This document shows, piece by piece, positions 43,777-53,449 of a DNA stretch of 64,000 nucleotides (position 1 is the first letter of the stretch; every line of letters begins with the position of its first letter). The notes under the pieces were generated by a model. That model ran no database searches, was not told the origin of the DNA, and was given only the letters and a program-made list of their open reading frames with translations. The position numbers and the translations under genes are program-made. This DNA is from Variovorax sp. OAS795 (GTDB lineage Bacteria > Pseudomonadota > Gammaproteobacteria > Burkholderiales > Burkholderiaceae_C). Location: the NCBI RefSeq assembly GCF_040546685.1, contig NZ_JBEPOH010000001.1, positions 744,001 through 808,000 of the forward strand, written 5' to 3'.

Positions 43777-45499
43777 ATGGTGCATGAAGAAAACGGATCG
43801 GCTGAGGCGGCGTGGATCGCACGCTTCGATGCACCCCTGCCCGGCGCGCCCGGCGCAAGCAGCCCGCTCGCCGGGCTGCGCTTTGCCGTCAAGGACAACA
43901 TCGACGTGGCCGGCATCCCCACCACGGCCGCCTGTCCGACCTTCGATCGCCAGCCCGCCGAGCACTCGGCGGTGGTGCAGAAACTGCTCGATGCCGGTGC
44001 ATCGCTGCTCGGCAAGACCAACCTCGACCAGTTCGCCTGCGGCCTGAACGGCACCCGCTCGCCTTATGGCGAAGTGCCCAACGCCTTCGATCCGCGCTAC
44101 GTCTCGGGCGGTTCCAGTTCGGGCTCGGCCTACGTGGTGGCCACCGGCGAAGTCGACTTCGCGCTGGGCACCGACACCGCGGGCTCCGGCCGCGTGCCCG
44201 CCGGGCTCAACAACATCGTCGGCATCAAGCCCTCGCGCGGCCTCCTGAGCGCCTTCGGCGTCGTGCCCGCGGCCCAGAGCGCGGACTGCGTGTCGATCTT
44301 CGCGCGCACCGTGGCGCTGGCGGTCGACGTGCTTCGGGCGGCCGCCGGGCCGGACGCGCGCGACCCCTATTCGCGCGCGCTTGCGCTGTGCAGCGAGCCG
44401 TTTCCATCGGCTTTCCGGTTCGGAGTGCCCGACACGCTGCGCTTCTTCGGCGACGGCATGGCCGAAGAAGCCTTTCGCGATGCACAGGCGCGGCTCGTCG
44501 CGCTGGGCGGGACCGCCGTGGCCGTTCCCTATGCCCCGCTGGCCGAAGCCGCCGCGCTGCTCTATGAGAGTGCGCTGGTGGCCGAACGCTATGCCGCGGT
44601 GCGCGAGTTCTTCGATGCGCACGGCTCCCAGGTGATCGAGCCGGTGCGCGGCATCCTCGAGAGCGGCCGCGGCTACGGCGCCGCCGACGTGTTCGAGGCC
44701 CAGACCCGGTTGCGCGCGCTCGCGCAGCAAGCCGAGCCGATGTGGCGCGGCATCGATGTGCTGCTGGTGCCGACGGCGCCCACGCACTACACGCGCGAAC
44801 AGATGCGCGCCGACCCCGTCGTGCTCAACCGCAACCTCGGCGCGTACACCAACTTCGTCAACCTGCTCGACTACGCCGCCATCTCGGTGCCCAGCGCGAT
44901 CCGCGCCGATGGCCTGCCCTTCGGCATCACGCTGATCGGCCGCTGCGGCAGCGATCTCGCGTTGGCCGAACTGGGCCAGCGCTACCACCACGCCAGCGGA
45001 CTGCCGCAGGGCGCCACGGGGGCTGCCGCTGCCCGAGCCACGGCCGTTGCCGGGGCTGGAAGCGCCGGTGGTGCAGACGATGCCCCTCGCCGTGGTCGGC
45101 GCGCATCTCTCGGGCATGCCGCTCAACGGGCAGCTCACCGAGCGCGGCGCCACGCTGCTGTGCGCCACCACCACCTCGCCGCGCTACAGCCTGCATGCGC
45201 TGCCGGACACCGTGCCGCCCAAGCCCGGGCTGCAGCGCTGCGCCAGTGGCGGGACGGCCATCGCGCTCGAGGTGTGGAGCGTTCCGCTCGCGCAGGTCGG
45301 CAGCTTCCTGGCGCTGATTCCGTCGCCGCTCGGCCTGGGCAGCGTCGAGCTGGCCGACGGCCGCTGGGTGCACGGCTTCATCTGCGAAGGCCATGCACTG
45401 GCCGGCGCCGAAGACGTCAGCCGCCACGGCGGCTGGCGCGCCTACATCGCGAGCCGCACGGCGGCCGCCGCCGCTTCTTCCCAAGCCAATCCAACCTGA
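43777..45499 (+). pseudogene. atzF: Allophanate hydrolase AtzF-like, single-base frameshift
   Basis: An amidase-signature enzyme that turns allophanate into ammonium and carbon dioxide. The N-terminal amidase domain has the triad elements: Lys39 in FAVKDNIDVAG, YVSGGSSSGSAY and the nucleophile serine in GTDTAGSGRVPAG. It is open to about 45018; the C-terminal domain (LPLPEPRPLPGLEAPVVQTMPLAVVGAHLSG to ASSQANPT) is in the next frame. Removing one G from the GGGGG at 45018-45022 restores GATGLPLPEPRPLP and a product of about 573 residues. It heads the operon and would finish biuret breakdown. If the shift were real, the uncorrected frame would read on into the next gene, whose own start and SD at 45517 remain intact. 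Confidence 0.88.
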
Positions 45500-45516
45500 C
45501 CGAACGAGGAGTCTTC

Positions 45517-46521
45517 ATGCGCATTCCTGAGAAATCGCCCGCCGCCGCGTCGCGCCGCCAGCTGCTGCAGGCCGGCGCCGCGGGGCTGGCCGTGCTGGCC
45601 GCGCCGGCCATCGTGCGCGCCCAGGCCGCACCGAAGATCCGCATCGGCTTCTGGCCCGTGGCCGCCGGCCTGCCGTTCTTCGCCGCCGTGGACCGCGGCT
45701 ACTTCAAGGAGGCGGGGCTGGACGTGGAGCCGCTCAAGTTCGCGGGCGCGCAGCAGGTCATGGAAGGCATGCTCGCGGGGCGCTGCGACGGCAGCGCCAA
45801 CGGTACGGGCTCGGCCAACCTCGCCATCGGCGAGATCGCGCAGCCCGGGCTCTTCAAGATCTTCTGCACCAACCCGAGCAACGCCAAGTACGTGCTCGAC
45901 GAATTCATCGTCGCCAAGGACAGCCCGGTCAAGACCATGGCCGAGCTGGCCGGCAAGAAGATCGCCTCGGGCCCCGGCATCCAGAACGTCACGCTCTGCA
46001 AGACCATGCTGGAGCGCGCGGGCGCCAAGGGCGCCACGGTCAGCGAGCTTCCCATCGGCCAGCACGTGGCCGCGCTCGTCGCGGGCCAGGTCGACGCCTG
46101 CTACACGCTCGAACCCACCGGCACCGTCGGCCGCATGAACGGCACCACGCGCGTCATCGAGGCCGGCGTGGTGGCCAGATACATCCTGGGCGACCCGATG
46201 GCGCCCTGGCATGGCGGCGCCGCCAGCCTCACCAGCGAGTTCATCAAGAAGAACCCCGAAGTGGCGAAGAAGTACATCGCCGCCTATGCGCGCGGCGTGG
46301 AGCTGGTGCGCACCAAGCCCGACGACGCGCGCCAGCACATGAAGGGCTACACCGCCATCGAAGGCAGCCTCACGGCCGAGGTGCCGCTCGCCTCGTACAT
46401 GCTCTACAACGAGTTCAAGCCGAGCGACGTGGCGTACTTCCAGAAGTTCTACGACCTGTTCACCGAGAAAGGCATCTTCGAGAAGAAGGTGCTGGTGGAC
46501 GGCCTGCTCTACAAGGCCTGA
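45517..46521 (+). CDS. NitT/TauT-type ABC transporter substrate-binding protein
   Basis: A periplasmic binding protein of 334 residues with a twin-arginine-type leader (SRRQLLQAGAAGLAVLAAPAIVRAQ) and the SsuA/TauA/NMT1-like fold: KIRIGFWPVAAGLPFFAAVDRGYFKEAGLDVEPL, then AGRCDGSANGTGSANLAIGE. A clear GAGGAG site precedes ATG 45517. It is followed 2 nt later by the permease gene. The ligand is probably a nitrogen compound such as biuret or a urea derivative, judged only from neighbours. Confidence 0.88.
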   Translation: MRIPEKSPAAASRRQLLQAGAAGLAVLAAPAIVRAQAAPKIRIGFWPVAAGLPFFAAVDRGYFKEAGLDVEPLKFAGAQQVMEGMLAGRCDGSANGTGSANLAIGEIAQPGLFKIFCTNPSNAKYVLDEFIVAKDSPVKTMAELAGKKIASGPGIQNVTLCKTMLERAGAKGATVSELPIGQHVAALVAGQVDACYTLEPTGTVGRMNGTTRVIEAGVVARYILGDPMAPWHGGAASLTSEFIKKNPEVAKKYIAAYARGVELVRTKPDDARQHMKGYTAIEGSLTAEVPLASYMLYNEFKPSDVAYFQKFYDLFTEKGIFEKKVLVDGLLYKA

Positions 46522-46523
46522 GC

Positions 46524-47354
46524 ATGGCCGACGCAAGCACGACCACGGCCGCGCCGTGGACACCGCCGGCCGCCGGCGCGACGGCGGCAGTGCCCAGGCC
46601 GCCGCTGCGCGACCGGCTGCTGCCCCTCATCGGGCCCGTGGTGCTGTTCATCGTCTGGGACCTGGCGGTGCGGCTCGGCTTCATCAAGCCGATCCTGCTG
46701 CCCACCCCGGCCGACACCGTCGCGGCGCTGATCACGGGGCTCGCGGGCGGGCCGCTGCTCACCGACTTCGCGATGACCGTGTGGCGCACGCTGCAGGCCT
46801 TCGCGATCGCGGCGGTGGTCGGCGTGCCACTCGGCGTGCTGCTCGGCAGCAACGAGAAGGCGTACCGCAGCGTCGAGTTCCTGATCGACTTCTTCCGCTC
46901 CACGCCGTCGTCCGCGCTGATCCCGCTGTTCCTGTTGATCTTCGGCGTGTCCGACGTCAACAAGGTGGCCATCGCGGCCTTCGGAGCGCTGCTGATCGTG
47001 GTGTTCAACAGCGCCTACGGCGTCATCAACGCGCGCAAGCAGCGCGTGATGGCGGCGCGCGTCATGGGCGCCTCGCGCTGGCAGATCTTCAAGGACGTGC
47101 TGGTGTGGGAGAGCCTGCAGCCCAGCTTCGTGGGCCTGCGTTCGGCGGTGTCGATGGCGTTGGTGATCGTCATCGTGGCCGAGATGTTCATCGGCTCCGA
47201 CACCGGCCTCGGCCACCGCATCATCGACGCGCAGCAGGTGCTCAACGTGAAGAGCATGTATGCGGCGATTCTTGCAGCGGGCGCATTGGGTTACGCGCTC
47301 AACATCCTCTTCCTGGTGGCCGAGCGCCGCATCGTGCATTGGAGCGGCCGATGA
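46524..47354 (+). CDS. ABC transporter permease (NitT/TauT type)
   Basis: A binding-protein-dependent permease of 276 residues with about six membrane helices and the EAA-type loop [42 protein letters not shown], typical of SsuC/TauC proteins. The N-terminus is Pro/Ala-rich and cytoplasmic. Its stop overlaps the ATPase start (ATGA). It works with the substrate-binding protein before it. Confidence 0.92.
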   Translation: MADASTTTAAPWTPPAAGATAAVPRPPLRDRLLPLIGPVVLFIVWDLAVRLGFIKPILLPTPADTVAALITGLAGGPLLTDFAMTVWRTLQAFAIAAVVGVPLGVLLGSNEKAYRSVEFLIDFFRSTPSSALIPLFLLIFGVSDVNKVAIAAFGALLIVVFNSAYGVINARKQRVMAARVMGASRWQIFKDVLVWESLQPSFVGLRSAVSMALVIVIVAEMFIGSDTGLGHRIIDAQQVLNVKSMYAAILAAGALGYALNILFLVAERRIVHWSGR

Positions 47355-48184
47355 AAGCGACGCCCGACATCGTCGTCAACGGGCCGGTGTACGCCGACGT
47401 GCCCAGGCCCGTGTTCAAGCCCGGCCCCGCCGGCACGCACATCACCATTCGCGGCCTGACCAAGTACTTTGCGGGCTGGCCGCTGTACGAGGACTTCGAC
47501 CTGGACATCCCCAAGCACCGCATCGTCTCGGTGTTCGGGCCCAACGGCTGCGGCAAGTCCACGCTCATCAACATGATCGCGGGGCTCGTTCCCATCGATT
47601 CGGGCGAGATCCTGTTCGACGGCAAACAGCGCAAGGACACCAAGATCGGCTACGTGTTCCAGAACTACCGCGAGGCGATGTTCCCGTGGATGCGCACCAT
47701 CGACAACATCGCCTACCCGCTGAAGCTCGAAGGCCGCAGCAAGGCCGAGGTCGACCGCCGCATGGAAGAGCTGGTGGCGTCGTTCGACGTCAAGTTCGAT
47801 CTCAAGCGCTTTCCCTACGAGCTCTCGGGCGGCCAGCAGCAGACCGCATCGATCATGCGGGCGCTCGCGCCCAACCCCGAGGTGCTGTTTCTCGACGAGC
47901 CTTTCTCGGCGCTCGACTTCGAGATGACGCTCTTCATCCGCGAGAAGCTGCAGGAGGTGTTCATGCAGACCGGCACCACCATGCTGCTGGTGTCGCACGA
48001 TCTCGAGGAGGCCGTGTACCTGGCCGACGAGGTGCTGCTCCTGACCAAGCGGCCGACCAAGGTGGCCGAGATCCTGCGCTACGGCGATGCGCGGCCGCGC
48101 ACGCTGGAGACGCTGAGCAGCGACAGCTTCGTCGCGATGAAGAAGCTCAGCCTCGACATCTTCCAGCGCGAGGTTCGCCGATGA
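47351..48184 (+). CDS. ABC transporter ATP-binding protein (NitT/TauT type)
   Basis: The ATPase of the importer, 277 residues. Walker [13 protein letters not shown]-loop [13 protein letters not shown], signature [16 protein letters not shown], Walker [13 protein letters not shown] and the switch histidine in [20 protein letters not shown] are all present. The ATG overlaps the permease stop and its own stop overlaps the next start, so the four genes are translationally coupled. Confidence 0.93.
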   Translation: MKATPDIVVNGPVYADVPRPVFKPGPAGTHITIRGLTKYFAGWPLYEDFDLDIPKHRIVSVFGPNGCGKSTLINMIAGLVPIDSGEILFDGKQRKDTKIGYVFQNYREAMFPWMRTIDNIAYPLKLEGRSKAEVDRRMEELVASFDVKFDLKRFPYELSGGQQQTASIMRALAPNPEVLFLDEPFSALDFEMTLFIREKLQEVFMQTGTTMLLVSHDLEEAVYLADEVLLLTKRPTKVAEILRYGDARPRTLETLSSDSFVAMKKLSLDIFQREVRR

Positions 48185-48561
48185 CCCCCGAGATCAACAT
48201 CCCCGAGGTGCTCGCCGAAGTGGAGGCCGTGTTCGCGCGCTACGAAGAGGCACTGGTCACCAACCGGCCCGAGGTACTGGACGAGCTGTTCTGGGACAGC
48301 CCGCACACGCTGCGCTACGGCTTCTCGGAGAACCACTACGGCCACGCCGGCATCCGCGCCTTTCGCGCTTCGCTCGCGGTGCAGAGTCCGCCGCGCGAGC
48401 TGCTGCGCACCGTCATCACCACTTACGGCCGCGACTTCGCAACGGCCAACGTCGAGTTCCGCCGCGAAGGCAGCCGCCAGACCGGCCGCCAGAGCCAGAC
48501 CTGGCTGCGCACCGCCGAAGGCTGGCGCGTGGTCGCCGCGCACGTGAGCCTGATGGACTGA
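48181..48561 (+). CDS. AtzH/HpxZ-like DUF3225 protein
   Basis: A 126-residue SnoaL-like protein of the DUF3225 family: [55 protein letters not shown] and [23 protein letters not shown]. Related proteins (AtzH, HpxZ) sit in cyanurate/biuret and oxalurate operons beside amidases. Its start overlaps the ATPase stop by 4 nt. The exact catalytic role is unsettled in the family. Confidence 0.85.
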   Translation: MTPEINIPEVLAEVEAVFARYEEALVTNRPEVLDELFWDSPHTLRYGFSENHYGHAGIRAFRASLAVQSPPRELLRTVITTYGRDFATANVEFRREGSRQTGRQSQTWLRTAEGWRVVAAHVSLMD

Positions 48562-48589
48562 GCACGCAGGCACATTTTTTGCACCCCAC

Positions 48590-48601
48590 CTTGTATCCAA
48601 G
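48590..48601. promoter_or_regulatory. Second candidate GntR operator, upstream of the BMP gene
   Basis: CTTGTATCCAAG at 48590-48601 shares the CTTGTA and CAAG halves with the palindrome at 43749-43762 and lies 13 nt before the BMP-type receptor ATG. A repeated half-site spacing in two promoters of one operon supports a common regulator. Confidence 0.5.
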
Positions 48602-48614
48602 ATCGGAGAACGTC

Positions 48615-49733
48615 ATGACCAGCCCCCTCAATCGCCGCGAGTCCCTCAAATCCCTGGCCGCGCTCGGCGCCGCCGGCACCCTGGGGGGCTGGAGCGCCCT
48701 TGCCGGTGCACAGGCCAAGCCGCTGACCGTCGGCGTGATCTACGTCGGTGCACGCGACGACTACGGCTACAACCAGGCGCACGCCATGGCCGCGGCCGAA
48801 GTCAAGAAGCTGCCCGGCGTGAAAGTGGTCGAGGAAGAGAACGTGCCCGAGACCGCGGCCGTGCAGAAGACCATGGCCGGCATGATCTCGCAGGACGGCG
48901 CCAAGCTGCTGTTCCCCACGTCGTTCGGCTATTTCGATCCGCACATCCTCGCGGTGGCGCCCAAGTACCCCGACGTGCGCTTCTCGCATTGCGGCGGCCT
49001 CTGGACCGAAGGCAAGCACCCCAAGAACGCCGGCAGCTTCTTCGGCTACATCGACGAATGCCAGTTCCTGAACGGCGTGATCGCGGCCCACATGACCAAG
49101 AGCAACAAGATCGCCTTCGTCGCGGCCAAGCCGATCCCGCAGGTGCTGCGCAACATCAACGCGTTCACGCTCGGTGCGCGCTCGGTCAAGCCCGGCATCA
49201 CCTGCAGCGTGATCTTCACCGGGGACTGGTCGATGGCCGTGAAGGAAGCGGAAGCCACCAACAGCCTGGCCGACCAGGGCTGCGACGTGTTCACCATGCA
49301 CGTGGACGGCCCCAAGGTGGTGGTGGAGACGGCGGCCAAGCGCGGCAAGATGGTCTGCGGCTACCACGCGAGCCAGGCCAAGCTGGCGCCGAACGCGTAT
49401 CTGACGGGGGCCGAGTGGAACTGGCTCACCGCCTACAAGACCGCCATCGAAGCCGCGCAAAGCGGCAAGCCGCATCCCAACTTCCTGCGCGGCGGCCTGA
49501 AGGAAGGCTACGTGAAGATGTCGGCCTACGGCCCCATGGTGACCGACGCCGCAAAGAAGCAGGCCGACGAGATCAAGGCCAGGATGATCGCGGGCACCTT
49601 CGACATCTTCAAGGACGGCATCAAGGACAACAAGGGCGCGGTCGTGGTGCCGGTCGGCAAGGTGCTCAAGCAGACCGACCTGGAGCTCGAAAAGATGAAC
49701 TACCTCGTCGAAGGCGTCATCGGTTCGGCCTGA
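48615..49733 (+). CDS. BMP-family ABC transporter substrate-binding protein
   Basis: A periplasmic binding protein of 372 residues of the basic-membrane-protein/PnrA family, with a leader containing RRESLKSLAALGAAGTLGGW. The fold marks are KPLTVGVIYVGARDDYGYNQAH, FPTSFGYFDPHILAVAPKYPDVRFSHCGG and GCDVFTMHVDGPKVVVE. BMP receptors commonly bind nucleosides or related ring nitrogen compounds; in this operon a urea-type compound (biuret, triuret) is a reasonable alternative. A GGAGAA site precedes ATG 48615. Confidence 0.9.
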   Translation: MTSPLNRRESLKSLAALGAAGTLGGWSALAGAQAKPLTVGVIYVGARDDYGYNQAHAMAAAEVKKLPGVKVVEEENVPETAAVQKTMAGMISQDGAKLLFPTSFGYFDPHILAVAPKYPDVRFSHCGGLWTEGKHPKNAGSFFGYIDECQFLNGVIAAHMTKSNKIAFVAAKPIPQVLRNINAFTLGARSVKPGITCSVIFTGDWSMAVKEAEATNSLADQGCDVFTMHVDGPKVVVETAAKRGKMVCGYHASQAKLAPNAYLTGAEWNWLTAYKTAIEAAQSGKPHPNFLRGGLKEGYVKMSAYGPMVTDAAKKQADEIKARMIAGTFDIFKDGIKDNKGAVVVPVGKVLKQTDLELEKMNYLVEGVIGSA

Positions 49734-49752
49734 TCCGCGCCGCCCCGACGCC

Positions 49753-50814
49753 ATGCGCCACGCGCTCAAGGAATTCGCCCTGCCGGTGTTCGCCATTGCG
49801 GCGGCGCTGCTGTTGTTCGGCGTGCTGGTGGCCTTTGCCGGGGTCGATCCGGTGGAGGTCTGGGCGACGCTCTTCAAGGGCGCGTTCGGCGACTGGTTCT
49901 CGTGGCAGAACACCTTGCAGCGCGCCGCGCCGCTGATGCTCACGGCGCTGTGCGTGGCGCTGCCCGCGCGCGCGGGGCTGATCGTCATCGGCGGCGAAGG
50001 TGCGCTGGTGCTGGGGGGGCTGGCTGCGGCTGCGCTGGCGCATGCGGTGCCGCTGCCCGGCAACATGGCGGGCACCATCGCGGTCTGCCTGGCCGGCGCA
50101 TCGGCCGGCGCGCTGTGGATCGTTCTTGCGGGCTGGCTGCGCCAGTACCGCGGCATCAACGAGACCATCAGCAGCCTGCTCCTCGCCTACATCGCGATCG
50201 GCATCTTCAAGCACCTGGTCGAGGGGCCGCTGCGCGACCCGGCCAGCCTCAACAAACCCTCGACCTATGCGCTCGACGCCGGCTTGCTGATCGGCGGCAT
50301 CGGCGGTTCCGACGTGCACTGGGGATTCGTCATCGGCGTGGTGGCGTGCCTCGCGCTCGGCTGGTGGCTGCGCGCCACGGCCTCCGGATTCAGCGTGCGC
50401 GTGGTGGGCGGCAATCCGCGCACCGCGCAGCTCGTGGGCCTGCCGGCCACGCGGCTCATCCTCGGCGCCTGTGGGCTCGGCGGCGCCTGCGCGGGGCTCG
50501 CGGGCGCGGTCGAGGTGGCGGCGGTGCACACCAACGCCAATGCCTCGCTGATCGCGGGCTACGGCTATGCGGGCATCCTCGTGTCCTTCATTGCGCGGCA
50601 CAACCCGGTGGCCATCGTGCCGGTCGCCATTCTCTTCGGCGGCTTCGGCGCGGCGGGCAGCCTGCTGCAGCGCCGTCTTGGGTTGCCCGATGCCTCGGTG
50701 CTGGTGCTGCAGGGCATCGCCTTCGTGCTCATTCTTGCGAGCGAGGGGCTGCGCATGATCGACTGGAAGGCGCTGCGCACCCGCGTGTTCCGCGCGGCGG
50801 GGAGCCCGGCATGA
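49753..50814 (+). CDS. ABC transporter permease 1 (BMP/nucleoside-type importer)
   Basis: A 353-residue inner-membrane permease of the branched-chain-type family with about nine helices. It carries GLIVIGGEGALVLGGLAAAALAHAV, the motif INETISSLLLAYIAIGIFKHLVEGPL and ATRLILGACGLGGACAGLAGAVEVAA. It pairs with the second permease, whose start overlaps its stop by 4 nt. It works with the BMP-type receptor and the double ATPase in this operon. Confidence 0.9.
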   Translation: MRHALKEFALPVFAIAAALLLFGVLVAFAGVDPVEVWATLFKGAFGDWFSWQNTLQRAAPLMLTALCVALPARAGLIVIGGEGALVLGGLAAAALAHAVPLPGNMAGTIAVCLAGASAGALWIVLAGWLRQYRGINETISSLLLAYIAIGIFKHLVEGPLRDPASLNKPSTYALDAGLLIGGIGGSDVHWGFVIGVVACLALGWWLRATASGFSVRVVGGNPRTAQLVGLPATRLILGACGLGGACAGLAGAVEVAAVHTNANASLIAGYGYAGILVSFIARHNPVAIVPVAILFGGFGAAGSLLQRRLGLPDASVLVLQGIAFVLILASEGLRMIDWKALRTRVFRAAGSPA

Positions 50815-51734
50815 CGGCCGACCAGTGGATCGCCCTGGTCGCCGGCATCGTCGGCGGGGCGCTGCGTGTCGGCGCGCCCTTCCTGTTCGTGAGCCTGGGC
50901 GAGTGCCTCACCGAGAAGTCGGGCCGCATCAACCTGGGGCTCGAAGGCGTGCTGGTGCTCTCGGCCATGGCGGCCTTCGGCGGCGCGTATCTCACCGATT
51001 CGGCCTGGCTCGGCGTGCTTGTCGGCGCGGTGGCGGGCGCGCTGCTCGCGCTGCTGCACGGCCTCCTGTGCTCGCTCGACCGCGTGAACGACGTGGCCAC
51101 CGGCATCGCGCTGATGCTGCTCGGCACCGGCCTGGCCTTCTACCTCGGCAAGCCGCTCATCCAGCCGCAGGCGCCGCAGATTCCCGCGATCCCGCTCGGT
51201 TTCTGGAGCGACAACCCGGTGGTGCGATCGGCCCTGCAGCTCAACGCGCTGGTGCCATTGGGCGTGCTGCTGGCCGTGCTGCTCTGGTGGGGCTTTGCGC
51301 GCACGCGCGCCGGCCTGCTGGTGCGCATGGCGGGCGATTCGGCGCAGGCGACGCGGGCGCTGGGCTATTCGGTGGCGGGCCTGCGCATCGCGGCGACGAC
51401 GGCGGGCGGCTTCATCGCGGGGCTGGGCGGTGCGTCGCTCACGCTGTTCTATCCGGGCAGCTGGAACGAAGGCATCTCGAGCGGCCAGGGCCTGATCGCG
51501 GTGGCGCTGGTGATCTTCGCCCGCTGGAGCCCGCTGCGCTGCGTGGGCGCGGCGCTGCTCTTCGGCGGCGCCGGCGCCATCGGGCCCGCGCTGCAGTCCA
51601 TCGGCGTCGGCTGGGGCTACCACCTGTTCAACACCGTGCCCTACGTGCTCACGCTGGTGATCCTGGTGTTCACCTGCAAGCCGGGCACGGCAGCGGCCGG
51701 AAGCCCCGGCGAACTTTCATCGACAAGGAGCTGA
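50811..51734 (+). CDS. ABC transporter permease 2 (BMP/nucleoside-type importer)
   Basis: A 307-residue permease with about eight helices: [58 protein letters not shown] and [40 protein letters not shown]. The ATG overlaps the stop of permease 1. Both belong to the YufP/YufQ or guanosine-type importer pair. The formamidase gene follows after 5 nt. Confidence 0.9.
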   Translation: MTADQWIALVAGIVGGALRVGAPFLFVSLGECLTEKSGRINLGLEGVLVLSAMAAFGGAYLTDSAWLGVLVGAVAGALLALLHGLLCSLDRVNDVATGIALMLLGTGLAFYLGKPLIQPQAPQIPAIPLGFWSDNPVVRSALQLNALVPLGVLLAVLLWWGFARTRAGLLVRMAGDSAQATRALGYSVAGLRIAATTAGGFIAGLGGASLTLFYPGSWNEGISSGQGLIAVALVIFARWSPLRCVGAALLFGGAGAIGPALQSIGVGWGYHLFNTVPYVLTLVILVFTCKPGTAAAGSPGELSSTRS

Positions 51735-51739
51735 ACGCC

Positions 51740-52744
51740 ATGAGCGGTCTCGGAGGCCTCAACAAATCGGCGCACGGCGTGGTCGTCGGCCTGGTGCAGC
51801 TGCAGCTGCCGAACGTGAAGACGCCGGCCGACCTGGCTGCGCAAACGGAGCGCATCTGCGCCATGGTGGCGAAGGCGCGCCGCAACCAGTCGACCATGGA
51901 CCTGGTGGTGTTCCCCGAATACGCGCTGCACGGCCTCTCGATGGACATGAACCCCGGGATCATGTGCACGCTCGACGGGCCCGAAGTGGCCGCGTTCAAG
52001 GCAGCGTGCGTCGCCAACCGCATCTGGGGCTGCTTCTCGATCATGGAAGCCAACCCCGGCGGCAATCCCTACAACAGCGGCCTCATCATCGATGCCGAGG
52101 GCGAGATCAGGCTCTACTACCGCAAGCTGCATCCGTGGGTGCCGGTGGAGCCGTGGGAGCCCGGCAACCTGGGCGTGCCGGTGTGCGACGGACCCAACGG
52201 CAGCAAGCTGTCGCTCATCATCTGCCACGACGGCATGTTTCCCGAGATGGCGCGCGAGGCCGCGTACAAGGGGGCCGAGATCATCCTGCGCACCGCCGGC
52301 TACACGGCGCCCATCCGCCACGCCTGGAAGATCACCAACCAGGCCAACGCCTTCTGCAACCTGGCGTACACCGCGAGCGTGTGCCTGTGCGGCAGCGACG
52401 GCAGCTTCGACTCGATGGGCGAGGGCATGTTCTGCAACTTCGACGGCACCGTGCTCGCCGAGGGCGGTGGCCGCGCCGACGAGATCATCACCGCCGAGCT
52501 GCGGCCCGACCTCGTGCGCGAGGCGCGCACCGGCTGGGGCGTGGAGAACAACATCTACCAGCTCTACCACCGCGGCTACGTGGCGGTGAAGGGCGGGGCG
52601 CAGGACTGCCCCTACACCTACATGCACGACATGGCCGCCGGCACCTACAAGCTGCCGTGGAGCGCCGGCGTGAAGGTGACCGACGGCACCGGCTGCGGCT
52701 TCGCGCCGCCCGAGCGCACCTACGAAGGAAGCACCCCCAAATGA
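51740..52744 (+). CDS. amiF: Formamidase AmiF-like (nitrilase superfamily)
   Basis: Hydrolyses formamide to formate and ammonium. The 334 residues have the nitrilase catalytic set: Glu60 in [10 protein letters not shown], Lys129 in [10 protein letters not shown] and Cys162 in [24 protein letters not shown]. The length and the [25 protein letters not shown] region match AmiF/AmiE rather than other nitrilases. ATG 51740 starts 5 nt after the permease stop, and its stop overlaps the BiuH start. A short-chain amidase that also accepts urea-type amides cannot be excluded. Confidence 0.9.
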   Translation: MSGLGGLNKSAHGVVVGLVQLQLPNVKTPADLAAQTERICAMVAKARRNQSTMDLVVFPEYALHGLSMDMNPGIMCTLDGPEVAAFKAACVANRIWGCFSIMEANPGGNPYNSGLIIDAEGEIRLYYRKLHPWVPVEPWEPGNLGVPVCDGPNGSKLSLIICHDGMFPEMAREAAYKGAEIILRTAGYTAPIRHAWKITNQANAFCNLAYTASVCLCGSDGSFDSMGEGMFCNFDGTVLAEGGGRADEIITAELRPDLVREARTGWGVENNIYQLYHRGYVAVKGGAQDCPYTYMHDMAAGTYKLPWSAGVKVTDGTGCGFAPPERTYEGSTPK

Positions 52745-53442
52745 ACACCGCACCGACCCGCCACATCGCCGCCGAGCCCTATGCCTGGCCCTACAACGGC
52801 GCGCTGCGGCCCGGCAACACCGCGCTCATCGTGATCGACATGCAGACCGACTTCTGCGGCAAGGGCGGCTACGTCGACGTGATGGGCTACGACCTGTCGC
52901 TGGTGCAGGCGCCGATCCAGCCCATTGCGCGCACGCTCGCGGCGCTGCGGCCGCTGGGCTATCACATCATCCACACGCGCGAAGGCCACCGGCCCGACCT
53001 GGCCGACCTGCCCGCCAACAAGCGCTGGCGTTCGCGGCAGATCGGCGCGGGGGGCATCGGCATCGGCGACGACGGGCCGTGCGGGCGCATCCTGGTGCGC
53101 GGCGAGCCCGGCTGGGAGATCATTCCCGAACTCGCGCCGTTGCCCGGCGAGGTGGTGATCGACAAGCCCGGCAAGGGATCGTTCTATGCGACGGATCTGG
53201 AGCTGATCCTGCGCACGCGCGGCATCGAGAACCTGGTCCTCGCGGGCATCACCACCGACGTGTGCGTGCACACCACGATGCGCGACGCCAACGACCGCGG
53301 CTTCGAATGCCTGCTGCTGTCCGACTGCACCGCCGCCACCGACCACGGCAACCACCTGGCGGCGCTGAAGATGATCACGATGCAGGGCGGCGTGTTCGGC
53401 GCGCACGCCACCTCGCAGCAGCTGCTGGCCGCGCTGGACTGA
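52741..53442 (+). CDS. biuH: Biuret hydrolase BiuH-like cysteine hydrolase (isochorismatase fold)
   Basis: Expected to hydrolyse biuret to allophanate and ammonium. The 233 residues match the BiuH pattern from Rhizobium closely, as I recall it: [49 protein letters not shown], and [25 protein letters not shown]. The triad is Asp33, Lys142 in [10 protein letters not shown] and Cys175 in [19 protein letters not shown]. It overlaps the formamidase stop by 4 nt. AtzF at the head of the operon would consume its product. The family also holds ureidoacrylate and N-carbamoyl hydrolases, so assay is needed, but this fit is strong. Confidence 0.86.
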   Translation: MNTAPTRHIAAEPYAWPYNGALRPGNTALIVIDMQTDFCGKGGYVDVMGYDLSLVQAPIQPIARTLAALRPLGYHIIHTREGHRPDLADLPANKRWRSRQIGAGGIGIGDDGPCGRILVRGEPGWEIIPELAPLPGEVVIDKPGKGSFYATDLELILRTRGIENLVLAGITTDVCVHTTMRDANDRGFECLLLSDCTAATDHGNHLAALKMITMQGGVFGAHATSQQLLAALD

Positions 53443-53449
53443 TCGCGGC

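Noticed and set aside
43654..46521. 955-codon fusion of allophanate hydrolase and ABC receptor
   Set aside because: An artefact of the frameshift at 45018-45022; the receptor has its own Shine-Dalgarno, ATG and signal peptide.
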